From: Pseudoscleropodium purum
Lineage: Eukaryota > Streptophyta > Bryopsida > Hypnales > Brachytheciaceae
Direction: 5' to 3'
Assembly (NCBI GenBank): GCA_963969395.1
Contig: OZ017798.1
Coordinates: 2,728,001-2,792,000, forward strand
DNA: 64,000 nt
The notes below the pieces were generated by a model. That model did not search any database. It was not told where the DNA came from and saw only the letters and a program-made list of their open reading frames with translations. Positions 12,062-22,191 of this stretch are shown here, piece by piece. A program made the position numbers and the translations under genes. The first letter of the stretch is position 1. Each line of letters begins with the position of its first letter.

Positions 12062-14501
12062 CACTATAAGAAAAAATAGTGTTCTAACCAACATGAAAAT
12101 CATATCATATATGTTGATTAGGATAGTTGGTTAGGACAACTTGATTTGGACAAGTAATCATCAAAAGTTTGTTGATTTTATTTCTTGATTTAATCCTTAA
12201 AGGACCATTATCTCTTCAGGGGACAAATAGGATATTAGGTAGGTACTTATAGGCTGAAACTTTATTTTTATTTCTTGAAACTTTTTTTGAAGATAGAAAA
12301 ATTGATTAGCTTCATGAGAGTATAATTTTTTTTCAATTAGTACTTTGGAAACAAAAGTTATGTCCAAATAAGCTCAAAATAGGGGCAACAAAAAAAAATT
12401 TAATTTTTTTCCTTATAATTATATTTTGTGTACATAGAAATCCTTAAATCATTCCATTTGGATTTTTTATGAGAAAGTTATGGACAATCTTGTTTTTTGG
12501 GCAATATGAGCATCTTCTTGAAAAAATAACTTGTAGGATTCATTTCTAAATGCAATTTTACAATTTTTCTCAAAAAAAAGTTCCACACAGTTTATCTTGT
12601 TTGCTAAAAAAATCTCACCACTGGAATTAGTGCATTTTAAATCCATTTTAGTCATTAATAATTTAGATTTTTGTTCCATCTCATAACTACATCTACTTAA
12701 CAATTTTTTAAAGAATAAAAATTAAGTTTTTTTGAATTTTTTCCTCTAGACTACCAACTCAATTTTGTACAATAAAGACATAAAGCTCAAAACTCTATAG
12801 TGCAAAAAATTAAAGTTAAAAATGTTCAAAGTCAAAAATTCTAGTCTTGCAATGCATTGGAAAATTTGTTTTTTCCACTTTAAATACAGATATCTTGTAG
12901 TCTGTGCAGTCAAAATATTTGAAAATTTTCCACACATTCTCATACTAGTGAGGGGTAAGATCCTATAATTAGATGTGGAAAAAAAACAATTTTGAGTTTT
13001 TTTTACCTTTTGCTATAGAAATAGCAGTTTTGAGTGATTTTTGGCCCAAAAAAGGCCTTGGTCCTTTATGGGGTAATCAAATTGAAAAAAATTATTATTC
13101 AAAAAAAGGGCCAACTAAAATGCCAAATAAGCAAGATTGCCACATCAACAAACCTACCATTTAAGTAGGACTGCCATGTCAACACTGGCTACATGGGCAG
13201 GCTGCCAATGGGATTTAAACCCACTACCACACAAGACATTAACCCCTATAGTTCCATGACTCTGTTTTCCTTGAAATCGCTCAAAAACTGCCATTTTCAG
13301 TTCAAGTACCAAATTTTTGGAAAAAAACTTTTTTTGACACATATAACCATAGGATCTTATAGAACATTGATTTGAAAAGATTTAGAAAAAAATTACAGAA
13401 CTTTCCACCATGTGGATTGCAAGATTTTAGCATTTGAATTGACAAAAATCCTTTTTTTAACCCAGCGAAAAATTGGGCAGCTGCACTTTACAAGCTCCTT
13501 TTTCTATGAAAAAATGTTCAAAATTGTGGTTCTTCTTTGGATTTGTTTTTCTTAACAAGTTGTTTACATGCTTAAAATTTTCAAGTCATTTGGAATTGTA
13601 CAACATATAGGAAAAAAATAGTAAGTAGAAAGAGATGAGAATGATTCAAAATACTAAAGTGTTAAGATTTTAACTATGGAATTGAAAAATGTCAATCCCA
13701 AAGGTTGTAATGTTCTTATAAACAATGCACTGTACATCCTAAGATTTTTTTTTTCAAAAAATATTGAAAATTGAGTGAAATAAACAACTTCGAAGTTTAA
13801 TTTAGAGTATAAAATCCATAACTGCCCGCAAACTAAAATTTCTCATAATTTTTGACTCATTGATTGAAATGAAATGATTCAAAGCTTTCCACACAAATAT
13901 AAATATAGAAAATCAATTTCAAATTTTTATTTTTGAAAAAAGTGAATTTTTCAAATCTGCCTGGACTACCTGAGTTGAGAAACAAACAACATATTGGGCC
14001 ATAACTTTTGATTCCTATTTTCAAATTTCATGAAATTTGTTGCATATGAAAGATATTCTTTGTCCACACCTTTTCTTAAAATTACAGATCAAAATATGGA
14101 AATTTACGGTCACAATGACCTTCCCAAAATTTCTATACAACCAAAAAATGCAGTCCAGTCCTTCAAGGGTTAATTAATTAAAGTTTTAAAATTAGATTCT
14201 ATACTTTAAAATTTAATTTCAATGAATTGATTACTCTATTCATCATTACCTAATGTATTTCATATCTGAACTTTGAATATTGTTTACTGTAAGCATGTAA
14301 ATTTGTTCAATAAACAATTTTTTGGGGGTTTTATGTGTGAATGGAGATAAAATTAGACTTGGTTATAGAAACTCATGGTGATAGGTGATCAATTGTTATT
14401 GATTTTGAGTATTGCCGTGGGATTCCAGGAAGTGCAAGAGTTTTTAGTTATTAACAGTTTAACCGAGTTTGATTTGAAGGGATGTTTCGGCCGACATTAT
14501 A

Positions 14502-15500
14502 TGGCTTGAAGCTCTTCTTCTTCATTCACTTCTCACTGTTATGTTTAGTCGTGTGTGTGTGTGTATTTGTGTGAGTATGTGTTCTAGTTGAACTGTTGTT
14601 CAGTATTTTTGTAATAAAGATTTAAGCATATATTTGATAATTGTGTGTAAGTCCTAGTGATTGGGCATTTGTTTTTGTGTGATCAGTGTGTAATTGAAGT
14701 CCCAAAGTTTGGACAGTTGTTGAGTTTGAAATCCTAGAGTTTGGGTATAGTTGATTGTTGTGTAATCTCTTGTGAAGAGGAATTTGTATGCCTGTGTGCT
14801 TAAAGCTGTTGTTGCTGTTGTAATCTAACTTTGATTTTATAAATTATAATTGTTGAATTACTTTAGCATTGTGTGATTTCATTGAGGCTTGAAGCAAATC
14901 AATTGAGTGAAAGTTGAGTTGTAGCTTTAAGCAGTCTGATTTGATGTCTTGGCTGATTAATTGAATCAGTATGTGTTCGCTTAAGCGTATGATGTTACGG
15001 TGCAGTGATGGCCGCTTAAGTGATGTACCTTGTGTTTACTGATTGGAAGTCTGCTTCAAGCGTATAGACTAAATTACATTATGGCTTAAAGCTAAGTGTT
15101 GTATGATGATTAATGTGTAGTTGCTTTAAGTTAATCAGGAAGTGATATATGCTTAAGCAACTATAGGAGACTATTGTTGAGAAATTACTTTGAAGCATTT
15201 GTAATGAATTATATAATGCTTAAAGTTGTGAAAGAATGTTATAGTGCACTGACTGGTTGAAGGAGTGTATAGTTTAACTGTAGTGTTAGAATGGCTTTAA
15301 GCACTTTAATTGAAGGATGTTATAAGCAAAGTATTGAGACACTGAAGTGTGATGAATTGTTATACTAACTTGTGGTTTGATGAATGATGAGTGATGCTAT
15401 TAGGGGATATTGTGAGTCTACGCTTTAAGCGAATGCAACAGGGAATTGAAGATTTGTTTGCTTAAAACTATATGTTAATGTTTTCCTTCACTTAAGCGTG
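14502..15500. repeat. Irregular array of GCTTAAGC-like near-palindromes
   Basis: Within about 1 kb I count roughly 17 matches to GCTTaAAGC and close variants, for example at 14502, 14798, 14886, 14932, 14979, 15012, 15051, 15083, 15122, 15150, 15218, 15293, 15421, 15460 and 15489. Spacing is irregular (30-100 bp). The region is G/T-rich and C-poor on the plus strand. It lies inside the CACTA element. Confidence 0.6.
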
Positions 15501-15879
15501 CTTCTTGTTTGAACCAACACACTAGGATAAGACTAAGACTTCATACTTGTATTGTACATCCATGTGTGTCGGACAGAAATTAGTTATTGAATAATTGAGT
15601 GATCCCAATTCCTAGAAACAATGGGTTATGTTAATGTTATTTTCCTTTATAATCGACATTGAACGATTAGTCTTATTAATACAAGTGACTCTAGTCACAC
15701 TACGTTAGACTATTTGATCATTCTTTGGAGATTGAACCTCTATACTATGGTTCTGGGTGTTTTGTGAATTAGGCAAAATGCGAACTACACTTACCTTGGT
15801 GAATGAAGAGTTGAGAAGACAAGATCTATTGATACAAGTGGGGTGGTAAAGTGGAGGTCTATAAACTGATGATTTAAGA

Positions 15880-16090
15880 GTTGGAATTGCTTTTGGGGGA
15901 AGTGAAATTTCTTCAAATATTTTTCATTAAATTTTCTTTGATAGACAAGTAGAATTGGCATCTAACTCAATTTGTTTCATATTTTTTAGAGCTTTGTGGA
16001 ATTAGTTATGAAATTTTGAAGTTGAAGTGGCATAGGGCTCTAATAGTGTCCACCTAAAATGTACATTATTTGTACATGGATGAAGGCTAC
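15880..16090 (-). repeat. Dispersed repeat (family also at 51.0, 58.8 and 61.3 kb), inverse copy
   Basis: The complement of this stretch matches the repeats at 50990-51245 and 61200-61450: TACATTTTAGG, then CATAACTAATTCCACAAAG, AAAAAATATGAAACAA and ATGCCAATTC in the same order. It interrupts the region that is continuous at 44.80-44.85 kb, so it is probably a later insertion into the CACTA element. Confidence 0.6.
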
Positions 16091-16257
16091 AAAAAAGTAA
16101 CATGTATATGCAATGTACATTTAAATAGGTGGATGCTTTTAGAACTTATGCGCTCTTAGAACCTCCTACCTTAGTAGATTGAACAACCCATATAGGATAA
16201 GTAAGCTAAGATTAGTAGGAGCCCATATTTGAGTCAAAAGTAAGAATTATGGTTAAA

Positions 16258-16615
16258 AGCAGAATTTCAAACCTCATTTAGGTAGTGTAGAATAATTTTT
16301 AGCAAAAAACTTTGTGCTAAGTTAATATAAAAAATCAATTTAACTTTTATCTCCAAAAATCCTTTGAGATTTTAATACTTTAATCAAAAATTATGTACAA
16401 ATTTCAAAGAAGGGTTGGAACTTGGAAAGACATTTTTTTGACAATTTTGATCTTCTTTGAAATTTGATCATAACATTTTATTGGAATATTGAAATCTCAA
16501 AAGAATTTTTGGAGATGAAGTTTGTCTTGATTTTATAGCTTTCATTAGTCAAAGTTTTTTGAAAAAAGTTTTTTTATTATGACAAAATGAGGTATGAAAT
16601 TCTACTTTGTACACG
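16258..16615. repeat. Foldback element, copy A (arms about 170 bp)
   Basis: The left arm (AGAATTTCAAACCTCATTT, then AAAAAACTTTGTGC and ATCTCCAAAAATCCTTTGAG) is matched in reverse complement by the right arm ending GAAATTCTACTTTGTACACG. The centre is a short AT-rich loop near 16440. A second copy with the same architecture is at 44895-45240. Confidence 0.7.
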
Positions 16616-17094
16616 ATTTTATTTTGGACTTTTCTATTAGCATTGAACATTTTTATTTTTTATAACAACTTGGTCATTTAACTTTTGTTGAATTTGACAA
16701 TTTTTCTTATTCATTTTTCTTCTTACTTTTAAATAATTATTGCCAAATCAATTGCTAAATCAACTGAACAAATTTCTTTTTCATATCAACACAAGTATGT
16801 TGATTGATGTATAGAAGAGTGCCAAATTAATAGAGCCTAAAAAAAAAAATTGTTGTAATCAACACAAATGTATTGATTTTGTGTTAATTAGGGCCCCATT
16901 TTCTTGAAGTGCCTACTACAACTACATTTGTCACCTTCTTCAAATTAAAAGAGATAAATGTACAAGTATTATTGGAGTTGATATGTTTGGTCTTGTAACC
17001 ATTGTCATTAATATAGATATTGGCTAAATACATAGTAGTTGAGCACATGTTGTGATCCTTACAAGGCAACAATCCACCAAAAAAGGTGGCATAA

Positions 17095-17200
17095 TACTAT
17101 AAGAACCCCGCATTGTAAGTGACGAGCCCTAATTTTTGTTGATGGATTTTTGTGGATGTCCAATGCAACAAACCTATATTTTTGTCAACAAAAACGTCCA
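17095..17200. repeat. Half of a CACTA-type miniature element
   Basis: ACTATAAGAACCCCG is followed by GATGTCCAATGCAACAAACC and GTCAACAAAAACGTCC, as in the left arm of the complete miniature element at 17656. The matching right arm was not found, so this is a truncated copy. Confidence 0.5.
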
Positions 17201-17655
17201 ACCATCATTTATGCTATTTCATTCATTTAGTATGTGATTGGCTTTCTGGAGCACTGAGCAAATTGTGTCAAAATTAGCCATTTGCTTTATGGTCAGAAGG
17301 CTACCAAAGCTCATTAAGTAGACTTCATTATATAGTTGTGAAGTGACATGGTACAAAGATATGCACCACTATTTACACTATTTCCTTTAGAAATTTTGAA
17401 CTTCTTTTTTCAATTTAAAGAATAGACATGAGTGCATAATCACTTCAACTTGCCTTGGGATGAGGTCTTTGCCAAAGTCTCCACTACTAATGTGGATAAT
17501 GCTGATGCCCACTTCTTTGGGATATTTGAATAAGTCTAGGGAATCATAATCTTCATCTTTAAGATGCTCACAAACAACAGGTTGCTAAAGATTCTAGGAA
17601 CTAAAAAACACCTTAAAGAATCATAGCTGAGGTCCATTTTATACAGACATCTACA

Positions 17656-17845
17656 CATTATAAAAACCTTGTGTTTTAGGTGACAAATTTTAAATGATGT
17701 CCAATGTAACAACCCATGTTTTACATCAACAAGAACATTCAACATTTTGATATTATGGCAAACTTTATTGTTGACATAAAAATACGTGTTGTTACATTGG
17801 GCATCACCTAAAATCTGTCATCTACATTAAAAGGTTCTTATAGTG
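17656..17845. mobile_element. CACTA-type miniature element (190 bp) with ACA target duplication
   Basis: The ends are CATTATAAAAACC and, in complement, CACTATAAGAACC. Arms of about 75 bp pair across a short centre (ATGTCCAATGTAACAACCCA on the left against ATGCCCAATGTAACAACACG from the right complement). The trinucleotide ACA flanks both ends (17653-17655 and 17846-17848), as expected for the CACTA superfamily. No coding capacity. Confidence 0.75.
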
Positions 17846-18816
17846 ACAAACAATGGACAAAATTCTCTACATTTCATTAGTCGATGGTTAAGTTTTGTTT
17901 GCTTCGAGTTTCACACTTGATGGACAACCGCTTTGCAAAAAGCCCATACCATCAAGCTCTCCCACCAAAACTCAAGATGAAGGTGTGTTTGTAGCCAACA
18001 AGCTTGGGATCACATTGAGAAGTGATTCTAAATTCTATCTAGCGGACAAAACGAGTTTGTTTAATATGAAAGGAGTTGTGAAGGAGCTTCCCTAAAACAA
18101 TAATGGAACTATAATTGATCTTTTACAAATATAATTTCATCAAACATTTGGTCCTTAGTAAGAAGCTATGCAATGGATAGACAAAATCCATGATGACATA
18201 GCAATTTCCCCCCATACCAAGGCAAATGAAGTAGTGGACTAAGGTTTTTATCTACTACTTGTGGATGTCCATGTATGAAATGGGCTTGAGGTTCAATGCT
18301 ATGTGCCAAAGGATCAAAGGTACTAATATCCTTGTAGATAAACCTAGAAGCTCAAAAATGTCAACCATCTCAATACAAGATGTAGAGTACATACAAAATG
18401 GCCATATTCCAACCTCTAATCCTAATGCATTTAATATGCCATTCTCTTAAATTTGGAAGAGGATACATGTGTCATTTTCCCATTGGTTGGGAAGCTTTTA
18501 GAAAAAATTTGGATAAAAAAACAAAACAAATTTTTGTTTTCACCATCCTCATTCTTCTTAAAGCTAATGATTCAATAAAAATACAATGAGAAAGGATAAA
18601 AAAAACTCAATAATTGTTCAAAAAAATGGAGGTCTATGAAAGATATTCATTAGAAAGTATACAAAACTATGTAGTTCATAATCTAAATGTCATAAGTTCC
18701 CACTACCAGCAGCTATTACATCCTACCTCATTGCAGGCGCCTCATTAGGTCTTTGGCCCTCTAATTTTGCACACTCCGCATTCTAGGATTTAGGAATCAT
18801 GTAGCACAGACATTGG

Positions 18817-19428
18817 ACAGTTGAAGATTGGAAAAACATCATTTGGATAGATGAATCATTGTTTGAGCTTGGCAAAGATTGTCGCCGAATTCACGTTTGG
18901 AGGAAAGTTCATGAAAAATATATATCACATTGTCTCGCGCCTACTTTCAAATGAAGGAGAACATCAATATTGGTATGGGGTGCGTTCACAGGATTTGACA
19001 AAAGTCCTTTGGTTTTTTTGCCTCTAGGTGAGCAAATTGCAATAGATTTTGTCAAGCATGTTTATGATGGCATTTTATCCGCATTTTTATTTCATTCATG
19101 ATGCTCCACATCAACTAATACTTATAAAAAGTCAATGCTCCAATACATCATGGCAAAATTCCTGAACTACGGAGGCAATTTTATGGGATACCAAAGTTAT
19201 AGTGGCTTTTGAACCCACCTAACTTGAATCCTATAGAGAACCTCTAAAAGATTGTAAAAGATTTGTTACATTGCCACAAGAAACCGAATAGCAAGGAAGA
19301 AATGATTCAAATCATTCAAGCGGTATGGGATACAGTTCATCTTGAGCAACTACAGAAGTTGATAGCAAACATGCTCAATCAAATGCAAGTTGTGATTTCA
19401 GCAAGAGGTGGTAGTACTAAATGGTAGA
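18817..19428 (+). pseudogene. Tc1/mariner-type transposase, dead
   Basis: One frame reads TVEDWKNIIWIDESLFELGK, then RIHVWRKVHEKY, a stop, RTSILVWGAFTGFDKSPLVF and DFVKHVYDGIL. After a frame change it continues NAPIHHGKIPELRRQFYGIP, LNPPNLNPIENL and AVWDTVHLEQLQKLIANM and ends ISARGGSTKW. This is the DDE catalytic region of a Tc1/mariner transposase: the first Asp in WIDES, the NAPIHHGK block (its Asp lost in the frame change) and NLNPIENL with the third acidic residue. At least four internal stops and one frameshift show it is inactive. The N-terminal DNA-binding half is not recognisable in 17.9-18.8 kb, and I did not find terminal inverted repeats. The VWRKVHEKY and ARGGSTKW endings resemble fungal Tc1-like elements, but this is only an impression. 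Confidence 0.75.
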
Positions 19429-20116
19429 CAATGTGCACAAAAATTTCAGAATGTTGTATGATTTTGAGGCTTATATGTAAATATTTCTTGTGATTATAAA
19501 ATACTCTTCACTACAATTCCAACACAATTTGTGGTTTGGAAATTGGATCATTTTTCAACATGTTGCAACTCTTAGAACTTTTGGAACTTTCAAGTGATTG
19601 GCTACTAGTGACAAGAATTCATAAATGAGCTGGACCTAACTATACATAGCACCTAAACAAACTAGAATCAATATTGAATCAAACTTATAAAACCAAAAAC
19701 TACACTTGATAAATAAATAAGAAATAATATCAAAAAAATTAATACCCTAATTTCAATTTTAACTTCATCTGTATGTATAACTTGAACAATCTAACCTCAA
19801 TTACTGCAAGAGCTTGAGTTCACATGTATATGCTCCTAATTCCAAGCTGCTAAACCCTAATGTCAGGAAGAGAAGCTCCCTCTAAGCAATAGTTCTACAA
19901 GAGCAACAATAACGTTGATTACTCCACTAAGAGACCAGCTTCCCAACCTCAAAAAGAAAGCTGAGTGTAGCATTCCTAATCCATGATACGTCCAACTTGT
20001 GCACCTTAAACCCTAATGAACTCAACAGCCAAGATCTTCTCTCACAATGTCACGATCAACGGTGACTATATTTTCCTAAAATTACAGATCAATGGCCAAG
20101 GGGTGGCCATTTTCTT

Positions 20117-20279
20117 CACTACAAGAACCCCGTATTTTTCTTGACAGATTTTTCTACACATCTAGATGTTTTCATGTTAGCAATAACATTTTTCAATGTT
20201 ATAGTTGACATTATTGTTAAGAAGAAAACATATGGATGTTTAGGAAAATCTATTAAGAGAAACATGGATTTTTTATAAA
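20117..20279. mobile_element. CACTA-type miniature element (about 163 bp)
   Basis: It begins CACTACAAGAACCCCG. The complement of its right end starts TTTATAAAAAATCC, a decayed version of the same terminus. Arms continue to pair inward (TTGACAGATTTTTC against TTAATAGATTTTCC, then ACATC-A-ATGTTTTC). The trinucleotide CTT flanks both sides (20114-20116 and 20280-20282). Confidence 0.6.
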
Positions 20280-20282
20280 CTT

Positions 20283-22042
20283 AACTAAGATCAATGGTGG
20301 GGATTCAATAACAAGTGTTTTTATTTTTTAAATCAAATCAACAATGTAGAGAGGGGGTCAATTTGTTCTAAACTAAGATTCACAATGGGGGGATTTTTTA
20401 GTCAAGTGGGTAGGTAGGGACGGGATTGCCCGCCAATTTGGGGAGGATAGTCACTTAATTGTAATAAAAATTACATACATCAACTGCTATTAAATGAAAC
20501 ACAAGGTGCAAACTTAAGTCTCTCACTTATGAACATTATGGCAACTTTTGATATCAAACAATCTTCACTTGCATCAGGTATTGAAGATTGCAAATCCCAT
20601 CTACAACCACATTCACACTATATACTATATAACATGATTAGGATTTGGTCAGAGGGAGTCTGGTTGGTCAAATTGGACAATTAGATTACTTTTTTAGTTT
20701 TATTTATTTTTTAAGCTAGTTACCAACTTTGATTCAAGAATTGTGTGATGATGAAGCTTTATCTTAGATAAACAAAAATAATAGTTTAATGATAGTGGAT
20801 AGTAGAAAAATTGGACTTGAAGCACTTCGACATCCAATTTCTAAATGACAAATAGATTGAAAATCACTTTTTTTTCTCATTGCTAATTGGATGAAAGTCA
20901 TTTAACTTGTGGAAATCTACATCAAGTTGTTGTCCTATCTAATGGTTGGATTTGATGTTACTAGAGTCCATATTTTTCTAAAATTACAAATGTGGAAGTG
21001 TATCAAGTAGTTGACTAAGCCAAAATTGCATTGACTCTTACCAATTGAAAACTAGATTTGCAAAAATTAAGTCATAGATTTAAAGAACAAAAAAATTTCA
21101 GTAAATCACCATATCAAAAGAACCTTTTTTCAAATCCATTCCAACAAATTTTACTCAAAAGTGATAATATTTTGCTTGTAATCAATTTTTGAAGGAATTT
21201 TGAAAATTCTCTTTCAAAATTAAAAAAAAAGATTGGTGACAATACTAGTGAATCTAACTATATGGATGGAATCTAAAACTCAAAATCTACAACTTTTGTT
21301 TGTATATCAATTTCAAAATATTCTTCCAAATAACACTTTATAAATTTTTTTCTCAAATTGCCAATTTTGGAAAAGACTTTGGATGTCAAGGAATTAACCC
21401 CTAAGCATTCCAACGTCCAATTTTGGGATGTTGAATAGAGTTCACCAAGCATTGCAAATAGAGGAATTTACAATTTCATTCATCTATTTTTAGGGATTGT
21501 AGACATGAGTTCCCCATGCATTGATTATGACAAAGACACTATGAATTACATTTTGTGGAACAAGTTAGGTTTCAATGAAAATTTTGATATGCACGAGTGG
21601 TTTTTTGTGGAGAAATAACCTTGTACATTAGAATTTCATTACAATTACCTATGTGGGGCAAAGATTTGGGGTAGCGTTTAGTATTATGAAAATGAAGTGA
21701 GGTGATAGAAAAATGGGGTGCCATCAAAGTACAACATTTGTACAAGAACATGAAGAAATGAATACACTTATTGCTCATCCCATTCTTCTCATCATATTCT
21801 CCACTTCGCATTTTTTCACGAATTTTTGGGAACATTTGAATGAACTTCTGCACATGAAACCATTGTACTTCACGAGATGGAGTCTCGCAGATTTCTCTTC
21901 ACCACGGTTCTTCAAACTCCTAATCCCTGAGGGGTGAAGTTTCATTCAATGCTTTGCTCTTGAGGTTTTCGGAAACTGGAACTTTAGTAGCTTCCATGTA
22001 TACTCTTGGAGACAATATCTTGATATCCGGTGGTAGTTTGCT
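20283..22042. other. AT-rich intergenic; probable 5' region of HET gene 2 at its end
   Basis: No gene or clear repeat seen up to about 21.9 kb. The last 150 bp are less AT-rich and probably belong to the leader of HET gene 2. Confidence 0.4.
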
Positions 22043-22071
22043 TTCACCCAGGATTTTGGGTCCTGGGTGAA
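22043..22071 (+). promoter_or_regulatory. Hairpin in the HET2 leader region
   Basis: TTCACCCAGGA pairs perfectly with TCCTGGGTGAA across a 7-nt loop, about 120 nt before the HET2 start codon. If transcribed it would form a stable 11-bp stem in the leader and could affect translation. Whether it lies in the transcript is unknown. Confidence 0.4.
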
Positions 22072-22191
22072 TGATCATGTGTCCTTCACGACAACCCAGC
22101 AGTGCAAGCTGTTAGCTTTGTTGATTATTTGGGAGGTTCTTCTTCTCTCACTGAGGCAGTAACCCGCCTGGGTGCTTGATGATTCTCTTGC

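Larger units (their letters stand above)
12062..16911. mobile_element. CACTA (En/Spm-like) DNA transposon, about 4.85 kb
   Basis: The left end is CACTATAAGAAAA and the complement of the right end is CACTTCAAGAAAA, differing at two of 13 positions; CACTACAAGAAAA is a typical terminal repeat of plant CACTA elements. The element is flanked on both sides by CCT (12059-12061 and 16912-16914), the 3-bp target duplication expected of this superfamily. Subterminal DNA at both ends carries TGTTGATTA-like motifs. I see no transposase, so it is probably non-autonomous. It contains a G-over-C skewed segment with a GCTTAAGC array, a copy of a dispersed repeat in inverse orientation and a foldback, implying nested insertions. 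Related sequence without the central part occurs at 44.3-45.2 kb. Confidence 0.75.

Noticed and set aside
14335..15769. Possible solo LTR between two TGTGAAT words
   Set aside because: The words could be a target duplication, but the enclosed sequence lacks TG...CA ends and no primer-binding or polypurine site is visible.
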